Below, piece after piece: positions 1 to 7,802 of a stretch of DNA of 64,000 nt; positions within the stretch are counted from its first letter, which is position 1; every line of letters begins with the position of its first letter. The notes beneath the pieces were generated by a model. It had not been told where the DNA came from, ran no database searches, and saw only the letters and a program-made list of their open reading frames with translations. This DNA is from DASUAS01 sp963809795 (GTDB lineage: Bacteria; Actinomycetota; Acidimicrobiia; IMCC26256; DASPTH01), in assembly GCA_963809795.1 (NCBI GenBank), contig CAWELN010000025.1, positions 62,001-126,000 of the forward strand, given 5' to 3'. Both the position numbers and the translations under genes were made by a program.

Positions 1-180
1 GGTGTCGAAGAGCCAGAACGAATGCTGAATGAGATCACCGTCTTCGGCGCTTCGACACCAGTAGCCGCCCGATGAGCCGGCCATGCCGCGAATCATCGCG
101 ATGCCGTGGTCGCCGATCATCGCCCGCGTCTCGTCCTCGTGGCCCGGCTTGATCCTCACGCGTCCGATGACAGCATGCAT
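1..180 (-). CDS. ABM-like small protein, partial (3' end outside window)
   Basis: Reading leftward from an ATG at 178-180, an open frame runs 60 codons to the window edge without a stop. It begins MHAVIGRVRIKPGHEDETRA and later reads YWCRSAEDGDLIQHSFWLFD. The pattern of a beta strand, a 'KPGHEDE' turn and a helix resembles the antibiotic-biosynthesis-monooxygenase / dimeric alpha-beta barrel fold. That family call is inferred from the fragment only. A GGAGG ribosome site lies 8 nt upstream of the ATG. The secreted esterase gene upstream (ending at 265) has the same orientation, so the two could be co-transcribed. The substrate is unknown. Confidence 0.6.
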   Translation of the reverse strand, partial: MHAVIGRVRIKPGHEDETRAMIGDHGIAMIRGMAGSSGGYWCRSAEDGDLIQHSFWLFDT

Positions 181-264
181 GACGTGCCTCCAGTCGTGCG
201 CCGACCTTCGGGTTGGCTGCTCGTGACCTGCGGCCGAGCGCAACCCAGGGCTGGCACGGGTGGA

Positions 265-1302
265 TCAGTGATGGCCGGATTCCCCGGCGAGCAGGGCGTC
301 GAGCCAGGTTTCCATGGTGTGGTAGTCGAAGTTCGTCATGTCGAGGTTGTGCCCGGCGTTCTCGGCGAGCTCGAAGTACACGCCGTGGGAGGACGGTGGC
401 TTGCCTGAAGTGTCACCGCGCACCGCGGCCCATGGTTGCGCAATGGCGAGACCCTGGGTGTCGGCGGGGATCATCGTGTCCTGACCCCCGTACGCGAAGT
501 ATGCGGGAGGCGTCTTACGCCGGTGCAGGTAGGTCTGCGGCGATGCTTCCTTGGCGAGCGTTTCGCTGCACGTGTCGAGGCGCATCTCCGGGCATCCGAG
601 ATAGGCGATGACCCCGGTCTCGGCGAACCCGATGGCATTGTGGATGAGCCACACGAGATCTGACGGACCGACGAAGTCCATCACCCCTTCCACGTTCGGT
701 GACACCCTGCGCAGCTCTCTTGGCAACGACGGGGAGACGAAGTGGCCGGGATCTGCCCCTGCCATCGATGCCAGATGTCCGCCCGCGGACGCACCCGAGA
801 CCACGAACATCTTCGGATCGAGGTTCCAGGTCGCCGCGTGCTCACGCACGAAGCGGATCGCTTCATCCACATCCTCGTTCGGCACTGGGAACACGTTCAC
901 CGATGAGCCGTCGGCGGCAAAGGTGGACAGGCGATAGTCGACCGACACCAACGCGACCTTGGCCCGATCGATCTGTGCCCACAAGAAGTCGGGGATGAAC
1001 TCGTTCGCACCCGCCACCCAGCCGCCCGAGTGGAGATACAGGAGCACCGGGTATGGACCGGGGCCTCCCGGGAAGTACATGTTCACGAACTGGGCCGGAT
1101 CGTCGCCGTACCTGTAGTCGAGGACCTCATAGGGCTGCTCGCTGCCTGCGGGCGGCACCGAAGCAGCCGGCTCGGCCCGAACCTCCGGGGATGTCGCCGA
1201 CCCCGGGCGCGCGGACACCAACACCGCGCTGCACGCCACTACCACCACCGCGAGGCACGACCGTCGACACACCCCCCTGCGTCCACGAGTAGCCCTGTGC
1301 AT
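265..1302 (-). CDS. Secreted alpha/beta hydrolase (esterase/lipase, HSL/carboxylesterase type)
   Basis: The protein is a probable serine esterase. LHSGGWVAG is the oxyanion-hole HGG-type motif. VSGASAGGH is the nucleophile elbow (GxSxG with Ser). A conserved Asp (GGQDTMIP) and His (NAGHNLD) near the C terminus complete the catalytic triad. The start at 1302 gives MHRATRGRRGVCRRSCLAVV, a basic n-region followed by a hydrophobic stretch ending near ARPGSA, which reads as a signal peptide and implies export. A longer in-frame start at 1389 would put an unusual 29-residue basic extension before the signal and is less likely. The length (345 aa) is normal for the family. The natural substrate cannot be read from the sequence. 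Confidence 0.8.
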   Translation of the reverse strand: MHRATRGRRGVCRRSCLAVVVVACSAVLVSARPGSATSPEVRAEPAASVPPAGSEQPYEVLDYRYGDDPAQFVNMYFPGGPGPYPVLLYLHSGGWVAGANEFIPDFLWAQIDRAKVALVSVDYRLSTFAADGSSVNVFPVPNEDVDEAIRFVREHAATWNLDPKMFVVSGASAGGHLASMAGADPGHFVSPSLPRELRRVSPNVEGVMDFVGPSDLVWLIHNAIGFAETGVIAYLGCPEMRLDTCSETLAKEASPQTYLHRRKTPPAYFAYGGQDTMIPADTQGLAIAQPWAAVRGDTSGKPPSSHGVYFELAENAGHNLDMTNFDYHTMETWLDALLAGESGHH

Positions 1303-1467
1303 CCGCGCCGAACCCGCCTTCCTTCGCGCCTGCGCGCCTGCGCGCCGGGCAAATACTGGCCCAGAACGCGACGCTCCCAGGTGATGCAAACCCTGGTGCG
1401 TGAGCGTGAGCAGGCGAGAGCCAGACGGATGGCGCGGGCCGTGCCTGAAGCTGGTGGCGTCGCGCGA

Positions 1468-1872
1468 CTAGGCCTGGTAACCCGCCGGCCACTCCTGCAG
1501 CGCCCACATGTTGCCGTCCGGATCGTTGAAATACGAGTAGAGGACCCCGCCCATGTCGTCGACGTCGCTGAGCTCGACGCCGCGCTCCGTCAGGGCGGCC
1601 CGGGTCGCGGCCATGTCCTCGACAACCAGGTGGACGCCTTTGACCGAGCCGGGCTCCATGTCGGTGATCGGGCCCATCCCGGTGCCGAAGACGATGGCGC
1701 AGCTCGACCCTGGCGGGGTGAGCTGCACGACTCGCATGGTGTCGCTGACCTGGGTGTCGTGCACGTTTCCGAAGCCGACCTGCTCATAGAACGCCTTCGC
1801 CCGGTCGACATCGGAAACCGGGATCGGAACGAGTTCCAACCGCATGTCGGGCACCGCGGTGGTACCTGCCAT
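1468..1872 (-). CDS. VOC (glyoxalase/bleomycin-resistance fold) family protein
   Basis: A single-domain protein of 134 aa with the paired beta-alpha-beta-beta-beta units of the vicinal oxygen chelate fold. The first unit starts at LELVPIPVSDVDRAKAFYEQ and the second at VKGVHLVVEDMAATRAALTE, ending in the typical FNDPDGNMWALQEW. Members bind a metal and act as dioxygenases, isomerases, resistance proteins or have unknown roles. No specific substrate is indicated here. A GAGGAGG ribosome site lies about 8 nt upstream of the ATG. An internal Met at residue 10 is a less likely start. It shares orientation with the glnA gene upstream but is separated by 160 nt. Confidence 0.8.
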   Translation of the reverse strand: MAGTTAVPDMRLELVPIPVSDVDRAKAFYEQVGFGNVHDTQVSDTMRVVQLTPPGSSCAIVFGTGMGPITDMEPGSVKGVHLVVEDMAATRAALTERGVELSDVDDMGGVLYSYFNDPDGNMWALQEWPAGYQA

Positions 1873-1934
1873 TGAGCCGACCTCCTCGACGATCGGAGTA
1901 CGTCGCTCGCGCTCGAGCCGCGGTCTCCATACTG

Positions 1935-1978
1935 CCTCCTCTTTCGCACCGTTTGGTGTTGAGACGCCGTAGAGGAGG
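1935..1978 (-). terminator. Inverted repeat downstream of glnA
   Basis: CCTCCTCT at 1935-1942 and AGAGGAGG at 1971-1978 are perfect inverted arms. A small nested hairpin (CACC-gttt-GGTG, 1948-1959) lies between them. The structure is 55-100 nt after the glnA stop on the minus strand and could end that transcript. There is no T-tract, so the role is inferred from position only. Confidence 0.3.
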
Positions 1979-2032
1979 AAGAGGATCTGAGACGTCGGAG
2001 GACCGCCCGCGGCAGGCGATGGAGGCCGCTTT

Positions 2033-3463
2033 TCAGATGTCGTAGTAGAGGTAGAACTCCCACGGGTGCGGACGGAGCCGCAGCGCGTCGACTTCGTTCT
2101 CGCGCTTGTACTCGACCCAGGTGTCGATGACGTCAGGCGTGAACACGCCGCCGGCGAGCAGGTACTCGTGGTCGGTCTCGAGCGCGTCGAGCACCTCGGG
2201 CAGCGAGCCCGGCACCTGCGGTACCTTCGCCAGCTCCTCGGGCGGGAGGTCGTAGAGGTCGCGGTCGAGCGGCGCCGGCGGCTCGATGCGGTTCTGGATG
2301 CCGTCGAGACCGGCCATCAGCAACGCCGAGAAGGCCAGGTACGGGTTGCAGGACGGGTCGGGGCACCGGAACTCGATGCGCTTCGCCTTCGGGCTCTTCG
2401 AGTACAGCGGGATGCGCACCGCCGCCGACCGGTTGCGCTGCGAGTACACCAGGTTCACCGGCGCCTCGTACCCGGGCACGAGCCGCTTGTAGGAGTTGAC
2501 GGTCGGGTTGGTGAAGGCGAGCAGCGACGGTGCGTGCGTGAGCAGCCCACCGATGTACCAGCGGGCGATGTCCGACAGCCCCGCGTAGCCCTTCTCGTCG
2601 AAGAACAGCGGCTCGCCCCCCTTCCAGAGCGACTGGTGGACGTGCATGCCCGAGCCGTTGTCCTGGAACAGCGGCTTGGGCATGAAGGTGACGGTCTTGC
2701 CCGCGGCATGCGCCACGTTCTTCACGACGTACTTGTAGAGCATCAGCTTGTCGGCCATCGTCGACAGCGTGTCGAAGCGCATGTCGATCTCGGCCTGCCC
2801 GGCGGTGCCCACCTCGTGGTGCTGCACCTCGATCGGGATGCCCACGCGCTCCAGTGTCATCAGCATCTGCGAGCGGAGATCCTGGTACTGGTCCATGGGC
2901 GCGACGGGGAAGTACCCCTCCTTGTAGCGGACCTTGTAGCCGAGGTTCGCGGTGCCATCGAGCTCCGACTCGCGCCCCGAGTTCCACACGCCCTCGATCG
3001 AGTCCAGGAAGTAGTAGCCCGAGTACTGGTTCTGGTCGAAGCGCGCCGAGTCGAAGATGTAGAACTCGGCCTCGGGCCCGAAGTACGCGGTGTCGGCGAT
3101 GCCGGTGCCGCGCAGGTAGTCCTCCGCCTTCTTGGCGATGTACCGCGGGTCGCGGCTGTAGGACTCGCCGGTGACCGGGTCCTGCACGAAGCAGTTGATG
3201 TTGAGCGTCTTGTGCTGCGTGAAGGGGTCGATGACCGCGGTGTCCGGGTCGGGGATCAGGAGCATGTCCGACTCCTGGATCTCCTGGAACCCCCGGATCG
3301 AGGAGCCGTCGAAGCCCAGGCCGTCCTCGAACACGTCCTCGGTGAGCTCGTGGGCCGGGATCGAGAAGTGCTGCATGAGCCCGGGGAGGTCGCAGAACCG
3401 GATGTCGACGATGTCGACCTCCTCGTCCGTGAGGGTCTTCAGGACGTCACCAGGAGTCGCCAC
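2033..3463 (-). CDS. glnA: Glutamine synthetase type I (GSI-beta)
   Basis: This enzyme condenses ammonium with glutamate using ATP, as a cytoplasmic dodecamer. It has the N-terminal beta-grasp domain (LGFDGSSIRGFQ), the ATP-binding catalytic motif (KPLFQDNGSGMHVHQSLWK, near residue 265) and EFRCPDPSCNPYLAF. RDLYDLPPEE holds the Tyr that GlnE adenylylates in GSI-beta enzymes, so activity is probably controlled covalently. The length of 476 aa is normal for GSI-beta. The GTG start at 3463 is preceded by AAAGGCGG. It is one of three glutamine synthetases in 4 kb and lies in the same orientation as glnII. Confidence 0.95.
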   Translation of the reverse strand: MATPGDVLKTLTDEEVDIVDIRFCDLPGLMQHFSIPAHELTEDVFEDGLGFDGSSIRGFQEIQESDMLLIPDPDTAVIDPFTQHKTLNINCFVQDPVTGESYSRDPRYIAKKAEDYLRGTGIADTAYFGPEAEFYIFDSARFDQNQYSGYYFLDSIEGVWNSGRESELDGTANLGYKVRYKEGYFPVAPMDQYQDLRSQMLMTLERVGIPIEVQHHEVGTAGQAEIDMRFDTLSTMADKLMLYKYVVKNVAHAAGKTVTFMPKPLFQDNGSGMHVHQSLWKGGEPLFFDEKGYAGLSDIARWYIGGLLTHAPSLLAFTNPTVNSYKRLVPGYEAPVNLVYSQRNRSAAVRIPLYSKSPKAKRIEFRCPDPSCNPYLAFSALLMAGLDGIQNRIEPPAPLDRDLYDLPPEELAKVPQVPGSLPEVLDALETDHEYLLAGGVFTPDVIDTWVEYKRENEVDALRLRPHPWEFYLYYDI

Positions 3464-3564
3464 GGGTCATCCGCCTTTCGTCTGAGAACGACAAGGGCCC
3501 GGCGCACGGGCCAGGAGATCCTGGCCGCGAACCGGGACCCGTGTCGAGTGCTCCGCTTCCTCTC

Positions 3565-4563
3565 CTACGCCAGCGCGCTGCAGACCGTGTCGGTGATGAG
3601 CCGTGTCACCACGTACGGGTCCATGTTCGCGTTGGGGCGCCGGTCCTCGATGTAGCCCTTCTTGTCGATCTCCACCTGCCACGGGATGCGCACCGAGGCG
3701 CCGCGGTTCGAGACCCCGTAGCTGAACTCCGACCAGGGCGCGGTCTCGTGGCTCCCGGTGAGCCGGTGCTCGATGTCGGCGCCGTACCCGGCGACATGGT
3801 CCTGCGCCTTCTTCCCCAGCGCCTCGCACGCGGCGATGATCGGGTCGTAGCCCTCGCGCATGGCCGCGGTCGAGAAGTTGGTGTGCGCACCGGCGCCGTT
3901 CCAGTCACCCTTGACCGGCTTCGGGTCGAGGGTGGCGGACACGTTGAAGTTCTCCGCGATCCGGTAGAGCAGCCAGCGGGCCACCCACAGCTGGTCGGAG
4001 ACGTCGAGCGGGCTCAGCGGCCCGACCTGGAACTCCCACTGCCCCGGCATGACCTCGGCATTGATGCCCGAGATGCCGAGGCCGGCGTCGAGGCACGCCT
4101 CGAGGTGCGCCTCGACCACGTCACGGCCGAACACCTCGTCGGCGCCGACGCCGCAGTAGTAGAAGGCCTGCGGCGCGGGGAACCCGTTGGGCGGGAAGCC
4201 GAGCGGGCGGCCCTCCCTGAAGAACGTGTACTCCTGCTCGATGCCGAAGATCGGCTCCTGGTCGGCGAATTGCTCGGCGACCGGGCGCAGCAACGCCCGC
4301 GTGTTCGTCTCGTGCGGCGTCATGTCGGGCAGCAGCACCTCGGACATCACGAGCACGTCGTCGCCGCCCCGGATCGGGTCCGGGTACGACGCCACCGGCT
4401 GGAGCACGCAGTCCGAGTTGCTCCCCGGCGCCTGGTTGGTGCTCGACCCGTCGAAGCCCCAGATCGGGAGCTCCTTGCCGTCGGCGAGGATCTTGGTCTT
4501 CGAACGGAGCCGGGGTGTCGGCTCGGTCCCGTCGATCCAGATGTACTCGGCCTTGTAGGTCAC
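3565..4563 (-). CDS. glnII: Glutamine synthetase type II (eukaryote-like GSII)
   Basis: This is a second, structurally different glutamine synthetase of the eukaryotic GSII type known from Frankia, Streptomyces and rhizobia. Diagnostic segments are YIWIDGTEPTPRLRSKTK, WGFDGSSTNQA, FGIEQEYTFF, GDWNGAGAHTNFS and RRPNANMDPY. The length (332 aa) is slightly shorter than the usual ~340 aa. The GTG start at 4561-4563 has AGGAGC 7 nt upstream. It stands 101 nt upstream of glnA on the same strand, so the two may be co-transcribed. It is divergent from the GSI-alpha gene. In other actinobacteria GSII is heat-labile and GlnR-controlled; here that is inference. Confidence 0.93.
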   Translation of the reverse strand: MTYKAEYIWIDGTEPTPRLRSKTKILADGKELPIWGFDGSSTNQAPGSNSDCVLQPVASYPDPIRGGDDVLVMSEVLLPDMTPHETNTRALLRPVAEQFADQEPIFGIEQEYTFFREGRPLGFPPNGFPAPQAFYYCGVGADEVFGRDVVEAHLEACLDAGLGISGINAEVMPGQWEFQVGPLSPLDVSDQLWVARWLLYRIAENFNVSATLDPKPVKGDWNGAGAHTNFSTAAMREGYDPIIAACEALGKKAQDHVAGYGADIEHRLTGSHETAPWSEFSYGVSNRGASVRIPWQVEIDKKGYIEDRRPNANMDPYVVTRLITDTVCSALA

Positions 4564-4736
4564 GCTCAGCTCCTGTTTCGTCGTCGTGCGGGCATTCGGC
4601 GCCCGGCCCTACTTCGAGCGGTGAAGGATCCAGCCTCATGGCCGGCGATTTCCCCGCCGTTGCCCGAACATGAACGCTCTGTTTCTGGCCGGACCCGGCC
4701 TGCGGGATGGTACGGCGACCTTCGTAGACTGCTCGT
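4564..4736. promoter_or_regulatory. Divergent control region between glnII and the GSI-alpha gene
   Basis: This 173-nt region separates two divergent glutamine synthetase genes. TAGACT at 4725-4730 followed by exactly 6 nt and the ATG at 4737 reads as a -10 box of a leaderless transcript. CTGTTTC occurs twice, at 4573-4579 and 4679-4685. Its complement GAAACAG contains the GAAAC half of the GlnR box, but no well-spaced GTnAC partner was found, so GlnR binding is only possible. Confidence 0.5.
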
Positions 4737-6065
4737 ATGCAGCAGCAGCTCGACTACGTCCTGCGGACGGTCGAAGAGCGCGGTGTCCGGTTCGTCCGCC
4801 TCTGGTTCACCGACGTCCTCGGGACTCTGAAGAGCTTCGCCATCACTCCCGCCGAGCTGGAGACGGCGCTCGAGGAGGGCATGACCTTCGACGGCTCCGC
4901 GATCGAGGGCTACAGCCGGGTCCAGGAATCCGACATGCTCGCCGTGCCCGACCCGAGCACGTTCGAGATCGTCCCGTGGCGCGGTGAGGACGCCCCCGTC
5001 GCCCGCATGTTCTGCGACATCAAGCACCTCTCGGAGGAGCCGTTCGAGGGCGACCCCCGATACGTGCTCAAGCGCAACCTCGAGCGCGCCCGCGACAAGG
5101 GCTTCACCTTCTACACCGCGCCGGAGATGGAGTTCTTCATCTTCGAGTCGGCCAAGACCCCGCCGGTGCCGCTGGACACCGCGGGCTTCTTCGATCTCAC
5201 CCAGCTCGACATGGTGAGCGAGCTGCGCCGCCAGACGATCGTCACCCTCGAGGCCATGGGCATCCCGGTCGAGTACAGCTTCCACGAGCTCGGCCCGAGT
5301 CAGCACGAGATCGACCTGCGCTACACCGATGCGCTCACGATGGCCGACAACGTCATGACGTTCCGCCAGGTCGTGAAGCAGGTGGCCACCGAGCTCGGGG
5401 TGTACGCGACGTTCATGCCCAAGCCGATCGAAGGCGCCTTCGGCTCGGGGATGCACACGCAGGTGTCGCTGTTCGAGGGCGACGTCAACGCCTTCCACGA
5501 CCCGGGCGACGAGTTCGGATTGTCGAAGGTCGGCCGGTGCTTCATCGCCGGGCTGCTCCACCACGCGCGGGAGATCACCGCGGTCACCAACCAGACGGTG
5601 AACTCCTACAAGCGGCTCATCGCGGGCTACGAGGCACCGGTCCACATCTGTTGGGCGCGCAACAACGAATCGGCGCTCGTGCGGCTGCCCGCCCCGAAGA
5701 AGGGCAAGGAGAGCTCGACCCGCATCGAGTTCCGCTCCCCCGACCCTGCCGCCAATCCGTACCTGGCCTTCTCGGTGATGCTGGCCGCCGGCCTGAAGGG
5801 TGTCGAGGAGGGCTACGACCTGCCGCCCGAGGCCACGAACAACATCTACGAGATGACGCCCGAGGAGCGGGCGGCGGAGGGCATCGGCTCGCTGCCGCAG
5901 AGTCTCACCGAAGCCATCTCGGCCATGGAAGAATCCGAGCTCGTGGCCGAGGCACTGGGGGAGCACGTGTTCGACTACTTCATCCGCAACAAGCGGAAAG
6001 AGTGGCTCGACTACAAGGCACACGTCACCCCCTGGGAGCTGGACCGGTACCTGGGATCCCTGTGA
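4737..6065 (+). CDS. Glutamine synthetase-like protein, GSI-alpha type (GlnA2-like)
   Basis: The protein is a type I glutamine synthetase of 442 aa, the usual GSI-alpha size. The N terminus (QQLDYVLRTVEERGVRFVRL) resembles the actinobacterial GlnA2 group. It has MTFDGSAIEGYSRVQESDM, the ATP motif KPIEGAFGSGMHTQVSLFEG and EFRSPDPAANPYLAFSVML. Some actinobacterial GlnA paralogs ligate polyamines or ethanolamine to glutamate instead of ammonium, so the substrate should not be assumed. The ATG has no clear ribosome site but has TAGACT 6 nt before it, which suggests leaderless translation. The stop codon overlaps the start of the regulator gene (TGATG), so the two are translationally coupled. Confidence 0.88.
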   Translation: MQQQLDYVLRTVEERGVRFVRLWFTDVLGTLKSFAITPAELETALEEGMTFDGSAIEGYSRVQESDMLAVPDPSTFEIVPWRGEDAPVARMFCDIKHLSEEPFEGDPRYVLKRNLERARDKGFTFYTAPEMEFFIFESAKTPPVPLDTAGFFDLTQLDMVSELRRQTIVTLEAMGIPVEYSFHELGPSQHEIDLRYTDALTMADNVMTFRQVVKQVATELGVYATFMPKPIEGAFGSGMHTQVSLFEGDVNAFHDPGDEFGLSKVGRCFIAGLLHHAREITAVTNQTVNSYKRLIAGYEAPVHICWARNNESALVRLPAPKKGKESSTRIEFRSPDPAANPYLAFSVMLAAGLKGVEEGYDLPPEATNNIYEMTPEERAAEGIGSLPQSLTEAISAMEESELVAEALGEHVFDYFIRNKRKEWLDYKAHVTPWELDRYLGSL

Positions 6066-6757
6066 TGGCGCCCGAACCCCTGTTGGTCTTCCCCGACCCG
6101 CCTCCCCCCCTGCTCGCCCAGACCCTCGACCTCGCGGGCTACCCGTGGAAGGCGGTCACCAACGCGTCGATCGCCACCCAGTCCGAGCCGGCCGACGGCT
6201 GGGCGGGCGCGGTCGTCTGCGCCGACGAGGACCCGGAGGGTGCGTTCGGGATCTGCCGGGCGCTGCGCAAGCGCGACAGCACGCTCGAGCCGGTGCTCCT
6301 CCTGGTCTCAGGTGCACAGCTCGCAGAGCTGGAGATGCGCGAGGACCTCTTCGACGACTTCTGCCTGGCGCCGTTCCACCAGAAGGAGCTGGAGGCGCGC
6401 CTGCGCCACTTGTTCTGGCGGACGGGCCGCGGCGCCCGTCCCGAGATCGTCGAGTACGGCGACCTCGTGCTCAACCTGGAGACGTACCAGGCCGCGCTCG
6501 GCGGTCGCCCGCTCGACCTCACCTACATGGAGTACGAGCTCCTCAAGTTCTTCGCCACCCACTCGAGCAAGGTGTTCACGCGCGAGCAGCTGCTGTCGCG
6601 CGTGTGGGGCTACGAGTACTACGGCGGCGCTCGCACGGTCGACGTCCACGTGCGGCGGCTGCGGGCGAAGCTCGGTGAGGAGCACGCGAGCCTGATCCAG
6701 ACGGTCCGCTCGGTCGGCTACCGCTTCGGTTCGCCGCGCTGGTCGCCCGGCGAGTAG
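6065..6757 (+). CDS. OmpR-family orphan response regulator, GlnR-like nitrogen regulator
   Basis: The C-terminal half is a clear winged-helix Trans_reg_C domain (LTYMEYELLKFFATHS, REQLLSRVWGYEYYGG, RTVDVHVRRLRAKLG, IQTVRSVGYRFG). The N-terminal half is a degenerate receiver. An Asp follows the third strand (VVCADEDPEG), but the usual acidic pocket is absent and the conserved Lys-Pro is Ala-Pro (CLAPFHQKE). No histidine kinase gene is adjacent. Such non-phosphorylated regulators include actinobacterial GlnR, and the position directly behind three glutamine synthetase genes supports a nitrogen role. Length is 230 aa. The start ATG overlaps the preceding stop by one base. Identity as the true GlnR ortholog is inferred. 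Confidence 0.75.
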   Translation: MAPEPLLVFPDPPPPLLAQTLDLAGYPWKAVTNASIATQSEPADGWAGAVVCADEDPEGAFGICRALRKRDSTLEPVLLLVSGAQLAELEMREDLFDDFCLAPFHQKELEARLRHLFWRTGRGARPEIVEYGDLVLNLETYQAALGGRPLDLTYMEYELLKFFATHSSKVFTREQLLSRVWGYEYYGGARTVDVHVRRLRAKLGEEHASLIQTVRSVGYRFGSPRWSPGE

Positions 6758-6769
6758 CGCGCGCCCGGG

Positions 6770-6925
6770 TCAGGCGGTCCCGGGCTGCTCGGGCGCGGCG
6801 CGGCGCTCGGCGTCGTCGACGAGCAGCCAGCCGAGCAGCGCGCTCCAGATCGCGCCGCCCAGCATCACCGCGATCGGCAGGATCAGCAGCATGACGACGG
6901 CGATGACGATGCCTCCGGCAACCAC
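6770..6925 (-). CDS. Small membrane protein (51 aa), unknown function
   Basis: A short frame on the minus strand starts with GTG at 6925. It begins VVAGGIVIAVVMLLILPIAV and continues through GGAIWSALLGWLLVDDAERR, then ends in a short polar tail. One long or two short hydrophobic helices fill most of it. It is tail-to-tail with the GlnR-like gene (12 nt apart). Codon use fits coding DNA and the frame is interrupted only by the stop. No function is known to me. The start choice is uncertain because the ribosome site is weak. Confidence 0.5.
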   Translation of the reverse strand: MVAGGIVIAVVMLLILPIAVMLGGAIWSALLGWLLVDDAERRAAPEQPGTA

Positions 6926-6935
6926 GCGCTGAGCC

Positions 6936-7035
6936 TAGGAGATGTAGCGGAGCCGTGCCCGGAGGGCGGGACGGCGAAGCGGAATCGACCGTCGTGTGGA
7001 GATGAAGCGGAGCCGTGCCCGGAGGGCGGGACGGC
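6936..7035. repeat. Dispersed hairpin repeat, two tandem copies
   Basis: Copy A (6936-6994) reads TAGGAGATGTAGCGG, then AGCCGTGCCCGGAGGGC, GGGACGGCGAAGC and GGAATCGACCGTCG. A second, shorter copy (about 6997-7035) follows at once. The core GCCGTGCCCG / CGGGACGGC folds into a hairpin with one bulged G. A nearly identical 60-nt copy is at 22297-22356. The copies fall in intergenic DNA, as expected of REP-like elements. Confidence 0.75.
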
Positions 7036-7121
7036 AGCGCCGCAGCGAATCGGACAATGCTTGCAAAGGGCTCCGGCAGGGAGCACCATCCACGGGGGCA
7101 GCTCCACTGAGAGGGGGACTC

Positions 7122-7802
7122 GTGGACGACCGCAGGTCCGATCGTTCGCTGGCACTCGCCGGCGTCGTGTTCGTGGTGCTGATGCTGATCGCCGGCTTCC
7201 TCCCGGGAAGCCCGCCCAAGCCGAACGACTCCGCGGCCAAGATCGTGAAGTTCGTGACCGACAAGAACGACCAGCTCCGCTGGGCCGGGTTCGTGGGCGT
7301 GCTCGCGTCGATCGTGCTGCTCGGCTGGCTGGGTGCGGTGTGGCGGCTGCTCCGCCGGGCCGAGGGCGGCGTGGTCCGGCTCGCCGTCGGCGCCGCGCTC
7401 GGAGCGGCCATGGCCGCCGCGCTCTTCAACGCCGCCGGCGTGCTGATGAGCACCGTCGCCATCGTCGGCGCGCCGAGCATCGGCCCGAGCGGTACCCGGT
7501 TCTTCTACCTGCTGTTCGGCGGCCTCGGTGCCGCCGGCGGCATCGGGCTGGCGCTGTTCGTGGGTGCGACGTCCACCGTGATCATCCAGACCGGCGTGCT
7601 GCCACGCGCGTTGGGCTGGTTCGGCGCGCTGATCGCGGTGGTGCTGCTCGTCGGGGGCGGCACCATCGCGTCGACGCGCGACGTGTTCTTCGTCTGCGGC
7701 TTCGTCGGCTTCATCGGGTTCGCGCTCTGGACGCTCATCGCCAGCGTCTTGATGTACCGACTCCCGAGCGAGGAACGCTCGCCCGCGATGTCAACGGCGT
7801 AG
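7122..7802 (+). CDS. Multi-pass membrane protein, unknown function
   Basis: A 226-aa protein with about six predicted membrane segments: LALAGVVFVVLMLIAGFL, WAGFVGVLASIVLLGWL, an Ala-rich helix near LAVGAALGAAMAAALF, LFGGLGAAGGIGLALFV, LGWFGALIAVVLLVGGG and FGFVGF-type hydrophobic residues near VFFVCGFVGFIGFALW. The GTG at 7122 is chosen because GAGAGGGGG lies just upstream; a longer open frame would start inside the hairpin repeat. No catalytic motif is visible. The last 12 bases overlap the end of the convergent molybdenum-hydroxylase gene. Confidence 0.65.
   Translation: MDDRRSDRSLALAGVVFVVLMLIAGFLPGSPPKPNDSAAKIVKFVTDKNDQLRWAGFVGVLASIVLLGWLGAVWRLLRRAEGGVVRLAVGAALGAAMAAALFNAAGVLMSTVAIVGAPSIGPSGTRFFYLLFGGLGAAGGIGLALFVGATSTVIIQTGVLPRALGWFGALIAVVLLVGGGTIASTRDVFFVCGFVGFIGFALWTLIASVLMYRLPSEERSPAMSTA

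Noticed and set aside
2066..3655. Long open frame (529 codons) antisense to glnA
   Set aside because: High GC keeps antisense frames open. The translation is Arg/Val/Leu-rich without motifs and lies entirely opposite a certain glnA.
4564..4736. Canonical GlnR box
   Set aside because: Only GAAAC half-sites were found, without the GTnAC partner at the required 6-nt spacing.
6936..6994. Possible tRNA-derived origin of the repeat (GGAGATGTAGCG resembles the tRNA-Pro 5' end)
   Set aside because: Similarity to GGGATGTAGCGCAG covers only about 12 nt, and the rest forms a hairpin, not a cloverleaf.
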